Counted from the stretch's first letter, positions 8,570-20,982 are shown. The stretch is DNA of 64,000 nucleotides from Bradyrhizobium sp. 195 (GCF_023101665.1 NZ_CP082161.1:2356001-2420000); one strand, 5' to 3'. Notes: a model not told the origin generated them from the sequence alone. A program made the numbers and translations.

Positions 8570-10363
8570 ATGACCATCAGCATCAACGTTCCTGATATTC
8601 ACGAACTGAAGCCCCGGATCACCGTGTTCGGCGTCGGCGGCGCCGGTGGCAACGCGGTCAACAACATGATCACGGCGGGCCTTCAGGGCGTCGACTTCGT
8701 GGTCGCCAACACCGACGCCCAGGCGCTGACGATGTCGAAGGCGCAGCGCATCGTGCAGATGGGCACCGCGGTCACGCAAGGGCTCGGCGCCGGCTCGCAG
8801 CCGAACGTCGGCGCCGCGGCGGCGGAAGAGGTGATCGACGAGCTGCGCGACCATCTCTCGGGCGCCAACATGGTGTTCGTCACCGCCGGCATGGGCGGCG
8901 GCACCGGCACCGGCGCAGCGCCCGTGATCGCCAAGACCGCGCGCGACATGGGCATCCTCACCGTCGGCGTCGTGACCAAGCCGTTCCACTTCGAGGGCGG
9001 CCGCCGCATGCGCACCGCTGAATCCGGCATCAACGAGCTTCACAAGGTCGTGGACACGCTCCTGATCATCCCGAACCAGAACCTGTTCCGGGTCGCCAAC
9101 GAGAAGACCACCTTCGCCGACGCCTTCGCGATGGCCGACCAGGTGCTCTATTCGGGCGTTGCCTGCATCACCGACCTGATGGTCAAGGAAGGCCTGATCA
9201 ACCTCGACTTCGCCGACGTCCGCGCCGTCATGCGCGAGATGGGCAAGGCGATGATGGGCACGGGCGAAGCCTCCGGCGACAAGCGTGCGCTGACCGCCGC
9301 CGAAGCTGCGATCGCGAACCCGCTGATCGACGATAGCTCGATGAAGGGCGCCAAGGGCCTCCTCATCTCGATCACCGGCGGCAAGGACCTCACCCTGTTC
9401 GAGGTCGACGAAGCCGCGACCCGCATCCGCGAGGAAGTGGACCAGGACGCCAACATCATCGTCGGCGCAACCTTCGACGAGGCGCTCGACGGACTGATCC
9501 GCGTCTCGGTCGTTGCCACCGGCATCGAGCAGGCCGCGATCGCCCGTAACAGCCAGGCGACCAGCGCTCCCGTCGCGAACGCGGCGCCGCAGGCACAGCA
9601 GGCTCCCGCAGCGCCGCCCGTGGCTGCCGAGAGCCGTCTCGCCGACCTGACCGCGCGGCTCCGCGCCGACAATCAGCGCATGGCCGAGCGCGCCCAGAAG
9701 CTGGAAGCGCAGATGCCGGCCGCAGCACAGCCTCCGGTCGCTGCAGCGCCCCGTCCGAACGTCGAGCGCGCTGCGCTCGCCGCGATCGCCGCCGCCGTTG
9801 CGGAGGTGCCGCAGGCACCTGCGCCGATGCAGACCTACGGCGACGTCACCGTGCGCCCGATCGCTCAGAAGCCGACCCTGTTTCCGGAGCCTGAGCAGGC
9901 CCCGATCGCGATGCAGGAGCCGATGACGCCCGAGACCTTCATCCCGCCGCAGGCCGAGCGCCCGGTCCGTGCGCCGCGGATGCCGCGCATCGACGAGCTG
10001 CCGATGCCGGCCCAGGCCGAGCTTCGCCAGGCTCGCGGTGAGGTCGAGGAGGAGACGCCGCCGAAGAGCCGCCTGTCGCTGCTCCAGCGCCTCGCCAATG
10101 TCGGCCTCGGCCGTCGCGACGAGGAAAGTGAGCCGCCGGTCGCGGCCCGCACCGCCGGTCCCGCAATGCCGCCGCTGCCCGAGCGCCGGCAGCAGAAGAC
10201 CGTGGCGCAGCAGATCGCGTCGAGCGAACCGGTATCTGAGTATGCCCGCCGACCCGCGCCGCAGGGCCTGGACATGCACGGCCGTCCCGCGCCTGTTGCG
10301 CCGGCGCCACAGGGCGACGACCATCTTGATATCCCGGCCTTCCTGCGGCGGCAGGCGACCTGA
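8570..10363 (+). CDS. ftsZ: FtsZ, tubulin-like division GTPase
   Basis: Polymerises into the Z ring at mid-cell. The 597-residue length is typical of the long alphaproteobacterial form. The GTPase core carries '[14 protein letters not shown]' (21-34), 'NTDAQAL' and the tubulin signature GGGTGTG (109-115). It is followed by a Pro/Ala/Gln-rich intrinsically disordered linker (about 325-585) and the conserved C-terminal peptide '[12 protein letters not shown]' that binds FtsA and other tethers. A GAGAGG ribosome-binding site precedes the ATG. It is closed by a strong terminator at 10390-10428, so the division operon ends here. Confidence 0.98.
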   Translation: MTISINVPDIHELKPRITVFGVGGAGGNAVNNMITAGLQGVDFVVANTDAQALTMSKAQRIVQMGTAVTQGLGAGSQPNVGAAAAEEVIDELRDHLSGANMVFVTAGMGGGTGTGAAPVIAKTARDMGILTVGVVTKPFHFEGGRRMRTAESGINELHKVVDTLLIIPNQNLFRVANEKTTFADAFAMADQVLYSGVACITDLMVKEGLINLDFADVRAVMREMGKAMMGTGEASGDKRALTAAEAAIANPLIDDSSMKGAKGLLISITGGKDLTLFEVDEAATRIREEVDQDANIIVGATFDEALDGLIRVSVVATGIEQAAIARNSQATSAPVANAAPQAQQAPAAPPVAAESRLADLTARLRADNQRMAERAQKLEAQMPAAAQPPVAAAPRPNVERAALAAIAAAVAEVPQAPAPMQTYGDVTVRPIAQKPTLFPEPEQAPIAMQEPMTPETFIPPQAERPVRAPRMPRIDELPMPAQAELRQARGEVEEETPPKSRLSLLQRLANVGLGRRDEESEPPVAARTAGPAMPPLPERRQQKTVAQQIASSEPVSEYARRPAPQGLDMHGRPAPVAPAPQGDDHLDIPAFLRRQAT

Positions 10364-10389
10364 GGATTGTTACAATAAGGCAGACGAAA

Positions 10390-10428
10390 AAAGGTCCCGG
10401 CAACAAGCTTGCCGGGACCTTTCCTTTT
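10390..10428 (+). terminator. Intrinsic terminator after ftsZ
   Basis: A perfect 14-bp stem (AAAGGTCCCGGCAA at 10390-10403 with TTGCCGGGACCTTT at 10409-10422), a 5-base loop and a TCCTTTT tail. The A-run before it makes it possibly bidirectional. It ends the ftsQAZ transcript. Confidence 0.9.
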
Positions 10429-10724
10429 GTCCCGTGCATACCCGGATTGCGCAGTCAAACAACTGATTTTAAATCATTAATTACGTGTTCGGGTGTTCAG
10501 TAAAACTGCCGGCAGCGGCCCAAAACCTCGGCGCAATTTGGTTAAGCCTTGGCGCGAATACGGCAGGTTTGGGGTAACAATCGGTAAAAAAGCGTGAGTT
10601 GGCGCTGTTTGAGGCAGTGACTATGGTTTGCCGTGACTTGGGGATACGGATTCGCGGCGCCGGCACCGGCCGGCCAAGTGGGTCTAGTATAAGTCGCAGT
10701 GGGTCGTAGTGGGGCGGGTTCCTG
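10429..10724 (+). promoter_or_regulatory. lpxC upstream region
   Basis: About 300 bp without a gene. It is AT-richer than its surroundings near 10460-10490 (TTTTAAATCATTAATTA) and around 10530-10590. lpxC lies after the ftsZ terminator and so needs its own promoter here. A TCTAGTATAAG box at 10683-10693 sits about 35 bp before the start codon and is a candidate -10. No clear -35 or operator is seen. Confidence 0.35.
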
Positions 10725-11687
10725 ATGAAATTTAGCCGGCAAACAACGCTTCGTGCGCAAGCCTCTGTGGCAGGCGTGGGCGTTCATTCCGGTCTTCCCG
10801 TCACCCTCACGCTTGGGCCTGCACCTGTCGACGCGGGCTTTATTTTTGTCCGGACGGGCCTTGAGGGAAGCGATCGCGAAGTTCAGGCGACCGCTGACCA
10901 GGTGATCGCGACCGACTTCGCCACCGTCCTCGGCGATCGTAACGGTCCGCTGGTCTCCACTGCCGAGCACGTGCTTGCTGCACTGCGGGGCATGGGTGTC
11001 GACAACGCCACGATCGAGATCGACGGTCCGGAAGTGCCGATCATGGACGGCAGCGCTGCGGCCTTCATTGCGGCGATCGACCAGGCCGGTATCGTGACCC
11101 AATCGGCACAGCGCCGCTTCATTCAGGTTTTGAAGCCGGTTTCGGTCAAGGTTGGCGACTCCTTCGGCGAGATCAGGCCCTACGCCAACGGGTTCTCCGT
11201 CGAGGTCGAGATCGACTTTACCAATCCCGTCATCGGCCAGCAGGCTTACGCTTTCGACCTCAATCCGGAACGTTTCCGCCGCGAAGTCGGCCGGGCCCGG
11301 ACCTTCGGCCTGATGTCCGACGTCGCGCGGCTCTGGAGCGCGGGTTATGCCCTCGGCGCCTCCTTCGACAACACCGTCGTGTTCGACGACGAGCGGCTGC
11401 TCAACACCGAGGGCCTGCGCTACGCCGATGAATGCGCCCGCCACAAGGTGCTGGACGTGATTGGCGATCTCTCGCTGGCCGGCCTGCCGCTGCTTGGCGC
11501 CTACCGCTCGGTGCGTGGCGGCCACAAGCTCAACCACGCCGTCCTGACCGCGTTGCTCGCCGACCGTACCGCCTGGCGGGTGGTCGAGGGCGAGGCGGCC
11601 CGCCGCACCACGCGTCTCCAGGGCGAAGTCGGTCGCGGTATCGTCGGCGGCCGGATCGCTGCGGCCTACGGGCCCGACGTGTCCTGA
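10725..11687 (+). CDS. lpxC: LpxC, UDP-3-O-acyl-GlcNAc deacetylase
   Basis: Zinc enzyme for the first committed step of lipid A synthesis, in the cytoplasm. The 320-residue protein has the two-domain LpxC layout: 'STAEHVLAALRGMGVDNA' with catalytic Glu81 and zinc ligand His82, 'GPEVPIMDGSA', and in the second half 'HKVLDVIGDL' (zinc ligands His and Asp) and 'GGHKLNHAV' (general acid His). All catalytic residues are present. The position after ftsZ is the classical dcw order. The following gap (11688-11931) holds only a short hairpin (11724-11738) without a T-run. Confidence 0.97.
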   Translation: MKFSRQTTLRAQASVAGVGVHSGLPVTLTLGPAPVDAGFIFVRTGLEGSDREVQATADQVIATDFATVLGDRNGPLVSTAEHVLAALRGMGVDNATIEIDGPEVPIMDGSAAAFIAAIDQAGIVTQSAQRRFIQVLKPVSVKVGDSFGEIRPYANGFSVEVEIDFTNPVIGQQAYAFDLNPERFRREVGRARTFGLMSDVARLWSAGYALGASFDNTVVFDDERLLNTEGLRYADECARHKVLDVIGDLSLAGLPLLGAYRSVRGGHKLNHAVLTALLADRTAWRVVEGEAARRTTRLQGEVGRGIVGGRIAAAYGPDVS

Positions 11688-11931
11688 CGGCTCTGCTGTC
11701 GCAGGCCCTGGCCGCGGCTGCCCCCGGGAAACTCCCGGTAACCATGATCGGCTAGGATTGCGGCGCGTTCGCCTTAATCCGGGCGAAATGCCTGCCTATC
11801 CGGTTGGTTAAAGATCGCTTTTCGGATACATCGGCGTGGTCGCATGGCAGGCACCACGGTTACATTTCGCGCCCATGACGGGGTTCATGGGCTGGCGGGC
11901 ACCGCATCACAGGGCGTCAGGGCTTAAACTC

Positions 11932-12822
11932 ATGTCGGCACAGCGTATGACGCGCGGATATTTCTCGGTCTCGCCGCGAGCCCGTGGGCCGCTTCAGGCC
12001 GTCACCTTCATCATGCTCGCGCTGCCGCTCGCCGGCTGCGGCACCGGCTCGCTCTGGGACAAGTTCACTGCCAAGGACGACACCTTCGTCGAGGAGCCCG
12101 CCGACAAGATCTACAATGAGGGCCTGTACCTCATGAACGAGAAGAAGGACATGAAGGCGGCGAACAGGAAGTTCGAAGAGGTCGACCGCCAGCATCCTTA
12201 TTCCGAATGGGCCCGCAAATCGCTGCTGATGTCGGCCTATGCGTCCTATCAGGGCGGCGACTTCGACGGCTGCATCGGCGCCGCCACCCGCTACGTCACG
12301 CTGCATCCCGGCAGCCCGGATGCGGCCTATGCGCAATATCTGATCGCGGCCTCCCATTACGACCAGATCCCGGACACCAGCCGCGACCAGGCCCGCACCG
12401 AGAAGGCGATCGCCGCTCTGGAAGAGGTGGTGCGCAAATATCCCAACTCGGAATATGCGACGTCGGCCAAGGCCAAGATCGAGGGTGCGCGCGACCAGCT
12501 CGCCGGCAAGGAAATGAATGTCGGCCGCTACTACGCACAGAAGCGCGACTACACGGCGGCGATCAACCGCTACAAGACCGTCGTCACGCAGTACCAGACC
12601 ACCCGCCATGTCGAGGAGGCGCTGTTCCGGCTCACCGAGGCCTATTTGGCGATCGGCATCGTCGGCGAGGCGCAGACCGCGGCAGCCGTGCTTGGGCACA
12701 ATTTTCCTGACAGTCGCTGGTACAAGGACGCCTATAATCTTGTAAAATCCGGCGGTCTCGAACCGAGCGAGAATCAGGGGTCTTGGATCAGCCGGACCTT
12801 CAAGAAGATGGGTCTCGGCTAG
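11932..12822 (+). CDS. bamD: BamD (ComL), outer-membrane protein assembly lipoprotein
   Basis: Essential TPR lipoprotein of the BAM complex that inserts beta-barrel proteins into the outer membrane; it faces the periplasm. From the ATG at 11932 it is 296 residues. A signal peptide ends in the lipobox 'LPLAGCG' (Cys about residue 37), followed by tandem TPR-like units ('YNEGLYLMNEKKDMKAANRKFEEV', 'QHPYSEWARKS', 'KYPNSEYATSAKAK'). An earlier in-frame ATG at 11836 would add an unlikely 32-residue extension; ATG 11947 is also possible. The stop is 13 bp before recN, so the two are probably cotranscribed. Confidence 0.93.
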   Translation: MSAQRMTRGYFSVSPRARGPLQAVTFIMLALPLAGCGTGSLWDKFTAKDDTFVEEPADKIYNEGLYLMNEKKDMKAANRKFEEVDRQHPYSEWARKSLLMSAYASYQGGDFDGCIGAATRYVTLHPGSPDAAYAQYLIAASHYDQIPDTSRDQARTEKAIAALEEVVRKYPNSEYATSAKAKIEGARDQLAGKEMNVGRYYAQKRDYTAAINRYKTVVTQYQTTRHVEEALFRLTEAYLAIGIVGEAQTAAAVLGHNFPDSRWYKDAYNLVKSGGLEPSENQGSWISRTFKKMGLG

Positions 12823-12835
12823 GAAATTTGGTTCC

Positions 12836-14509
12836 ATGCTGGCGCGTCTGTCGATCCGTGACATCGTCCTGATCGAACGGCTCGATATCGAATTCGCCAC
12901 CGGGCTTGCGGTTTTGACCGGCGAGACTGGGGCGGGCAAATCCATCCTGCTCGATGCTTTTGCGCTTGCGCTCGGCGGCCGCGGCGACGCCGGCCTCGTG
13001 CGCCACGGCGCGGACCAGGGGCAGGTCACTGCCATGTTCGATATCCCCAAGAATCACCCCGCGACGAAGATCCTCGCCGAGAACGGTCTGGAGGACACCG
13101 GCGAGATGATTCTCCGCCGCGTGCAGCTCGCCGACGGCCGCACCCGGGCCTTCATCAACGACCAGTCGATCAGCGTGCAGACGCTGAAGGCGGTCGGTGC
13201 CGCCCTGGTCGAGATCCACGGCCAGCACGACGAGCGCGCGCTCGTCGATGCCGCCACCCACCGCCGCCTGCTCGACGCGTTCGCGGGCCTGGAGAAGGAC
13301 GTCGCCGCGGTCGAAGCACTGTGGGACGCGCGCCGCACCGCCAACACCGCGCTGGAGGAGCATCGCGCCGGCATGGAGCGCGCCGCGCGGGAGGCCGACT
13401 ATCTGCGCCACGCCTCCGACGAGCTCAAGCAGCTCGCGCCCAAGGAGGGCGAGGAGACTTCGCTGGCGTCCCGCCGCACCACCATGATGCAGGGCGAGAA
13501 GATCGCCTCCGATTTGCGCGAGGCGCAGGAAGCGGTCGGCGGCAACCATTCGCCGGTCGCCTCGCTGTCCGCCGCCGTGCGCCGGCTGGAGCGACGTGGC
13601 GTCAATTCGCCGGCGCTGGTCGAGCCCGCCGTGAAGGCGATCGACGCCGCCATCAACGCGCTGGAGGAGGCCGACCAGCACCTCCAGGCAGCGCTCGCCG
13701 CGACCGATTTCGATCCTTCAGAGCTCGAACGCATCGAGGAGCGCCTGTTCGCGCTGAGGGCCGCCTCGCGCAAATATTCGACGCCGGTCGACGGGCTCGC
13801 CGCGCTGGCCGCCAGATATGCCGCCGACGTCGTGCTGATCGATGCCGGTGCCTCGCGCCTGAAGAAGCTGGAGCAGGCCGCGATCGAGGCTGATAGCCGC
13901 TATGCCGCAGCCGCCAAGAAGCTGTCGCTGGTGCGGCAGAAATCGGCGGAGAAGCTCAACAAGGCCGTCAACGCGGAGCTTGCGCCGCTGAAGCTCGAAC
14001 GCGCGAAATTCATGACCCAGGTTGCGACCGACGAGGCAGCTCCGGGGCCGCAAGGCTTCGACCGCGTCGAGTTCTGGGTGCAGACCAATCCGGGCACCAA
14101 GCCTGGACCGATGATGAAGGTCGCCTCCGGCGGCGAACTCTCGCGCTTCCTGCTGGCGCTCAAGGTCGTGCTGTCCGACCGCGGTTCGGCGCCGACGCTG
14201 GTGTTCGACGAAATCGACACCGGCGTGGGCGGTGCGGTCGCCGACGCCATCGGCGGGCGCCTGGCGCGGCTTGCCGGCAAGGTCCAGGTGATGGCCGTGA
14301 CCCACGCCCCGCAGGTTGCCGCCCGCGCCGATCAGCATCTGCTCATCTCCAAGGATGCCCTCGACAAGGGCAAGCGCGTCGCCACCCGCGTCAATGCGCT
14401 CGCCGCCGACCACCGCCGCGAGGAAATCGCCCGCATGCTGGCCGGCGCCGAGATCACGGCGGAGGCGAGGGCAGCGGCGGAACGGCTGCTGAAGGCGGCC
14501 ACGGCTTAG
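12836..14509 (+). CDS. recN: RecN, DNA double-strand-break repair ATPase
   Basis: SMC-like protein acting early in recombinational repair. The 557-residue protein has an N-terminal Walker A 'TGETGAGKS' (28-36), the family-specific 'VEIHGQHDERAL', a long coiled-coil middle, and the C-terminal signature 'VASGGELSRFLLALK' followed by Walker B 'LVFDEIDTGVGG' and 'AVTHAPQVAARAD'. All ATPase motifs are intact. It lies 13 bp after bamD. No LexA box stands out in that short gap, so SOS control is not evident. Confidence 0.96.
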   Translation: MLARLSIRDIVLIERLDIEFATGLAVLTGETGAGKSILLDAFALALGGRGDAGLVRHGADQGQVTAMFDIPKNHPATKILAENGLEDTGEMILRRVQLADGRTRAFINDQSISVQTLKAVGAALVEIHGQHDERALVDAATHRRLLDAFAGLEKDVAAVEALWDARRTANTALEEHRAGMERAAREADYLRHASDELKQLAPKEGEETSLASRRTTMMQGEKIASDLREAQEAVGGNHSPVASLSAAVRRLERRGVNSPALVEPAVKAIDAAINALEEADQHLQAALAATDFDPSELERIEERLFALRAASRKYSTPVDGLAALAARYAADVVLIDAGASRLKKLEQAAIEADSRYAAAAKKLSLVRQKSAEKLNKAVNAELAPLKLERAKFMTQVATDEAAPGPQGFDRVEFWVQTNPGTKPGPMMKVASGGELSRFLLALKVVLSDRGSAPTLVFDEIDTGVGGAVADAIGGRLARLAGKVQVMAVTHAPQVAARADQHLLISKDALDKGKRVATRVNALAADHRREEIARMLAGAEITAEARAAAERLLKAATA

Positions 14510-14517
14510 GCTTTCAC

Positions 14518-14598
14518 CGTCATTCCGGGGCGATGCGAAGCATCGAACCCGGAATCTCGAGATTCCGGGCCTGGTCCTTCGGACCATCCCGAAATGAC
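14518..14598. repeat. Palindromic intergenic repeat, 'CGTCATTCCGGGG' family, copy 2
   Basis: Starts CGTCATTCCGGGGCGATGCG and ends CCATCCCGAAATGAC, with a central GGAATCTCGAGATTCC palindrome and a second arm pair CTGGTCC / GGACCA. It lies between the 3' ends of recN and the broken GIY-YIG gene. Copy 3 at 14905-14984 is nearly the same type, so the GIY-YIG gene is bracketed by two copies. Confidence 0.87.
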
Positions 14599-14602
14599 CC
14601 TC

Positions 14603-17151
<2,549 letters not shown>

Positions 17152-17179
17152 GGTCGACTTTCGTCAACGCGGGAGGATC

Positions 17180-17265
17180 GTAGCCCGGATGGAGCGCAGC
17201 GAAATCCGGGATTCGCGCCACAGGTAACGGCGCCCCCGGATAGCGCTTCGCTCCATCCGGGCTAC
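17180..17265. repeat. Palindromic repeat, 'GTAGCCCGGATGGAGCG' family
   Basis: Inverted ends GTAGCCCGGATGGAGCG and CGCTCCATCCGGGCTAC, just downstream of ligA. A shorter relative lies at 41741-41808. With the next repeat it separates the convergent ligA and MFS genes and may act as a transcript-end hairpin. Confidence 0.85.
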
Positions 17266-17279
17266 GAGACTCCCTCCGT

Positions 17280-17360
17280 CGTCATTGCGAGCGCAGCGAA
17301 GCAATCCAGAATCTTACCGCAGGTAGCAGTCTGGATTGCTTCGCTGCGCTCGCAATGACG
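17280..17360. repeat. Palindromic repeat, 'CGTCATTGCGAG' family, copy 2 (overlaps a gene end)
   Basis: Nearly perfect inverted repeat (CGTCATTGCGAGCGCAGCGA to TCGCTGCGCTCGCAATGACG). The MFS gene on the minus strand reads into it and uses a stop inside it at 17314. Confidence 0.9.
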
Positions 17361-18657
17361 CGGAGGAGCGCGCCACCCCCCACATCATCCCTGTCTCTTC
17401 TTCTTCCGCCTGCCCGATCAGCGCCTCGCTGACCACGACTTCGCGGCGGGGAACGACGAAGAACATCATGCAGGCACAGAGCAGCGAGATCGCCAGCACC
17501 GCGGCGGTCAGCGGCAGCGTCGTTGCCGAGTGACCGCCGAGATAGGCGCCGAATTGCGACATCAGCGCGCCAATCCCCTGCTGCAGAAAGCCCATGGCGC
17601 CCGACGCGGTGCCGGCGGCTTCGGGGCGGATGCTGATCGCGCCGGCCGCGGAATTCGCCATCACGAAGGCATTGCCGACCATCACGATCATCTGCGTGCC
17701 GAAGAGCCAGGCGGGCGCTTCGTTCCAGCCGGTAAAACTCCACAGCAAATTCAACAGGCTGCCGGCGAGCTGGAGCGCGAGCCCGAACCAGATCAGCTTC
17801 GCCAGCGAGTGCCGCGGCGCAAAGCGCACGCAGAGCAGATTTCCGACCAGATAGGCGAAACCGGTCGTGGCGAACCACGCGCCGTATTCGGCACTGGTTC
17901 GGCCCATCTGCGTCACGACGATGTAAGGCCCACCACCGGCAAAAGTGAAGATGATCTGGGACGCCAGCACCTGGCACATGACGTAGCCGATGAAGGCGCG
18001 GCTCTTGATCAGGGTGCCGACGTCGCTGCGAAAGCCGCCGCTGCCGACCGCGCGGTCGCGGCGCGTCTCCGGCAATGCGATCGCGATGCCAGCGGCGACA
18101 ATGATCGCGGCGACGGTGATGACGTAGAAGATCGCGCGCCAGCCGAATGCGGTCTCGATCAGGCCGCCGGTGAGCGGCGAGACCATCTGGCCGATCATGA
18201 GCGCGGCGACCACGAGGCTGATCATGGACGCGACGCGGTCGCGCGCGTAGATGTCGCGGATGATGGCGCGGCTCACCACCATGCCGGAGGCGCCGCCGAG
18301 CGCCTGGAAGAAACGCGCTGCGATCAGTTGCGGCAGGGTTTCGGCGAAGATGCAGGCGATGCTCGCCACGACCATCAGCGCAAGGCCCCCGAGCAGCACC
18401 GGGCGCCGGCCGAACTTGTCCGACAATGGCCCCATGATGAGCTGCGACAGCGCGATGCCGACCATGTAGAGCGACACCGTCATCTGCGCGATCGAGATGT
18501 CGCGCCCGAACGTCGTCGCCAGCACGGGCAGCGCCGGAACCAGGATGTAGAGCGAGATCGGCGCGACCCCGGTCATGACGACGAGCAGCAGCAACACCAC
18601 GCGCGAGGTCGCAAGGTTGGTTGCCGCTTTTGGCGGCTTGCTGATGATGCCGTGCAT
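17314..18657 (-). CDS. MFS multidrug exporter, Bcr/CflA type
   Basis: Twelve-segment proton-driven exporter of the DHA1 group. The 447-residue protein shows the Bcr/CflA opening ('PISLYILVPALPVL'), the loop 2-3 motif A 'GPLSDKFGRRPVLLGG' and 'RFFQALGGASGMVVSRAIIRD' in segment 4. The substrate cannot be told from sequence. The normal protein probably ends near 'EEEETGMM'; the last 15 or so residues (SASLRAQRSNPDCYLR) are encoded by the palindromic repeat at 17280-17360, which also supplies the stop. It is convergent with ligA. Confidence 0.88.
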   Translation of the reverse strand: MHGIISKPPKAATNLATSRVVLLLLVVMTGVAPISLYILVPALPVLATTFGRDISIAQMTVSLYMVGIALSQLIMGPLSDKFGRRPVLLGGLALMVVASIACIFAETLPQLIAARFFQALGGASGMVVSRAIIRDIYARDRVASMISLVVAALMIGQMVSPLTGGLIETAFGWRAIFYVITVAAIIVAAGIAIALPETRRDRAVGSGGFRSDVGTLIKSRAFIGYVMCQVLASQIIFTFAGGGPYIVVTQMGRTSAEYGAWFATTGFAYLVGNLLCVRFAPRHSLAKLIWFGLALQLAGSLLNLLWSFTGWNEAPAWLFGTQMIVMVGNAFVMANSAAGAISIRPEAAGTASGAMGFLQQGIGALMSQFGAYLGGHSATTLPLTAAVLAISLLCACMMFFVVPRREVVVSEALIGQAEEEETGMMWGVARSSASLRAQRSNPDCYLR

Positions 18658-18966
18658 AAACGTCCGTCTTTCGAATTCAAATCGGACTGTAGCGGGCTCG
18701 CACAGGTCCGATATCGGCGTTTCGGAATGCGGCTATACGGATTCCGGGATGGTTATGATGCCGGAGTGATGGGCGTGCGTTGCATGCGCGGCATGTGCGC
18801 TGTCATTCCCCGCGGAAGCGGGGAATCCAGTACGCCGCGGCTTATCCGAACACGTTAGCCGTCTCTGGAATACTGGATGCCCCGCTTTCGCGGAGCATGA
18901 CAGTTGTGCTGGAGAAGTAGCCTTGCGCAAATCGCGTAGCGCTATGCGCGCTACGAAACAGGAGCC
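18658..18966. other. Gap between two minus-strand genes, carrying one repeat
   Basis: About 310 bp with no credible gene. The part at 18658-18790 lies upstream of the MFS start and should hold its promoter, though no convincing boxes are seen; the remainder is mostly the palindromic repeat at 18801-18903. Frames through it are short and repeat-derived. Confidence 0.6.
18801..18903. repeat. Palindromic repeat, 'TGTCATTCCCCGCGGAAGCGG' family
   Basis: Starts TGTCATTCCCCGCGGAAGCG and ends CCGCTTTCGCGGAGCATGACA, with an inner GGAATCCAGTA / TACTGGAT pair. It is the only clear copy of this family in the window. Confidence 0.82.
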
Positions 18967-20796
18967 CTAACCCGTCAGCTCCGCCGTCGCTTGATCGAGC
19001 CAGGCCTTCGTCGCCTCATCGAGCGCCGGCCGCACCTCGGCCCGAACGCGGGCGTGGTAGGCATTGAGCCAGGCGAGCTCATCCTCGCTCAGCATCGCTG
19101 CGTCGATGAGCCGGCGGTCGATCGGCGCCAGGGTCAGGGTCTCGAACGCGTTCATCGGCTTCTCGGCGCTCTTGATGTCGGCGGCGACGACCAGCTCGAG
19201 ATTCTCGATGCGGATGCCGAAGCCGTCGGTCTTGTAGTAGCCGGGCTCGTTGGAGAGGATCATGCCGCGCTTCAGCGGCGTGGTCCCGAGCTTCGAGATC
19301 CGCGCCGGACCTTCGTGCACCGAGAGATAGCTGCCGACGCCATGGCCGGTGCCATGCTCGAAATCGACGCCGGCGGCCCAGAGGTATTGCCGTGCCAGCG
19401 TGTCGAGCTGCGCGCCCGTGGTGCCGTCCGGAAAGATCGCGCGCGCGATCGCGATATGGCCGCGCAGCACGCGGGTGAAGCGGTCGCGCATCTCGTCCGT
19501 CGGCTCGCCCACCGCCATGGTGCGTGTGACGTCGGTGGTGCCGTCTTCGTACTGCGCACCGGAATCGATCAGCAGCAGGTCGCCGGAGGCGATCCGCCGG
19601 TTGCTCTTGCGGGTGACGCGGTAGTGTACGATGGCGCCGTTCGGGCCGGTGCCGGAGATGGTCGGAAACGACACGTCCTTCAGCGCGCCGGTGTCGCGGC
19701 GAAACGTTTCCAGCGCCTCGACCGCGTCGATCTCGGTGAGCTTGCCGCTTGCGGCCTCGCGGTCGATGAAGGCGAGGAAGCGCGCCAGCGCCACGGCGTC
19801 GCGCCGATGCGCCGTCTGCGTGCCCTTGATCTCGGTCGCGTTCTTGACCGCTTTGAGCAGTGCAATCGGATCGCTGCCGCGCACCGGCTTGCCGCCGGCG
19901 CCCGCGATCAGCCGACTGATTGCGTCGGCCGCGGTGGCGCTGTCGAGCGCGATCGATCCGCCGCTCTTGGCCAGCGCCATCAGCGTCGGCGCCATCGCGT
20001 CGGGCTCGCGCACGTCGGCGGCCTGCTCGAGATGGTCGCGCGTGAGGTTGGAGAGCTTGCGATGGTCGATGAAGATGGTGGGACGTCCGTCCTTCGGCAC
20101 GAGGGCGTAGGACAGCGGCAGCGGGGTATGGGCGACGTCGGCGCCGCGGATGTTGAAGGTCCAGGCGACCGCGTGGCTGTCAGATAGCACCAGCGCATCG
20201 ACACCGAGCTTTCCGATCTCGCTTCGGATCTGCGTCAGCTTCTCAGCCTCCGTAACGCCGGCATGTGCCAGTCCGTGGATGGCGACGGGGGCGAGCGGCG
20301 GCTGCGGGCGGTCCTGCCAGATCGCGTCGATTGGATTGCTGTCGACCGCAACCAGCTCGGCGCCGGCCTTGGCGCAGGCGGCGGACAGGCGTTCGGCTGC
20401 CGTAAAAGTGTGCAGCCATGGATCAAATCCAAGGCGGTCACCGGCTTTCAGATGCGCCGACACCCAGCTCTCCGGCGGCGGGTCAATCAGCGATTCCACG
20501 GCCCAGGCCTTTGCATCGACCTGCTTGGCGGCCTGAAGCGTGTAGCGGCCGTCGACGAACAATGCGGCCTCCCGGGTCAGAACCACCGCGAATCCCGCCG
20601 AACCCGTGAACCCGGTCAGCCAGGCCAGCCGCTCTTCCGACGGCGGCACATATTCGTTCTGCTGCTGATCGGCGCGTGGAATGACGAAGCCGGTCAGCTT
20701 GCGGCGGGCGAGTTCTTCGCGAAGTGCGGCCAGCCGTGCGGTCAATGCGACGCCGGCCTCCGGCTCCTCGAATGTCTGGAAGTGTGCTTCGAACAT
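18967..20796 (-). CDS. pepP: Xaa-Pro aminopeptidase P (M24B metallopeptidase)
   Basis: Cytoplasmic peptidase removing N-terminal residues before proline. The 609-residue, three-domain form matches eukaryotic-type APP1 rather than the shorter E. coli PepP. Metal ligands are visible in the C-terminal pita-bread fold: 'DSGAQYEDGTTDVTRT' (two Asp), 'HGTGHGVGSYLSVHEGP' (His), 'LSNEPGYY' (Glu) and 'IENLELV' (Glu). The two N-terminal creatinase-like domains precede it ('RADQQQNEYVPPSEERLAWLTGFTGSAG' region, about residues 44-70). All five ligands are present. It is monocistronic by position. Confidence 0.92.
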   Translation of the reverse strand: MFEAHFQTFEEPEAGVALTARLAALREELARRKLTGFVIPRADQQQNEYVPPSEERLAWLTGFTGSAGFAVVLTREAALFVDGRYTLQAAKQVDAKAWAVESLIDPPPESWVSAHLKAGDRLGFDPWLHTFTAAERLSAACAKAGAELVAVDSNPIDAIWQDRPQPPLAPVAIHGLAHAGVTEAEKLTQIRSEIGKLGVDALVLSDSHAVAWTFNIRGADVAHTPLPLSYALVPKDGRPTIFIDHRKLSNLTRDHLEQAADVREPDAMAPTLMALAKSGGSIALDSATAADAISRLIAGAGGKPVRGSDPIALLKAVKNATEIKGTQTAHRRDAVALARFLAFIDREAASGKLTEIDAVEALETFRRDTGALKDVSFPTISGTGPNGAIVHYRVTRKSNRRIASGDLLLIDSGAQYEDGTTDVTRTMAVGEPTDEMRDRFTRVLRGHIAIARAIFPDGTTGAQLDTLARQYLWAAGVDFEHGTGHGVGSYLSVHEGPARISKLGTTPLKRGMILSNEPGYYKTDGFGIRIENLELVVAADIKSAEKPMNAFETLTLAPIDRRLIDAAMLSEDELAWLNAYHARVRAEVRPALDEATKAWLDQATAELTG

Positions 20797-20982
20797 GGTG
20801 GATCACTTTAGGATCATGGGGACGAGTCCGCAATCTGGGCGCATTTGCGTCGCATCTGGCATGGACCGTGCTTGAAATGGTTCCACTCGAGTCGAGTGGA
20901 GTAAGGATGCTGCAGTCGCGCTTTGTCCGGATAACAGGGAAATTCGAGCAGGTGGTTCATCTCAACGATGAGGGGACACACG

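Noticed and set aside
8462..10324. 620-codon open frame on the minus strand opposite ftsZ
   Set aside because: Mirror of the high-GC ftsZ gene. The protein is Arg/His/Asp-rich with no motif, and FtsZ on the other strand is certain.
11724..11738. Terminator after lpxC
   Set aside because: A 6-bp perfect hairpin (CCGGGA-AAC-TCCCGG) exists but no T-run follows, so termination is not supported.
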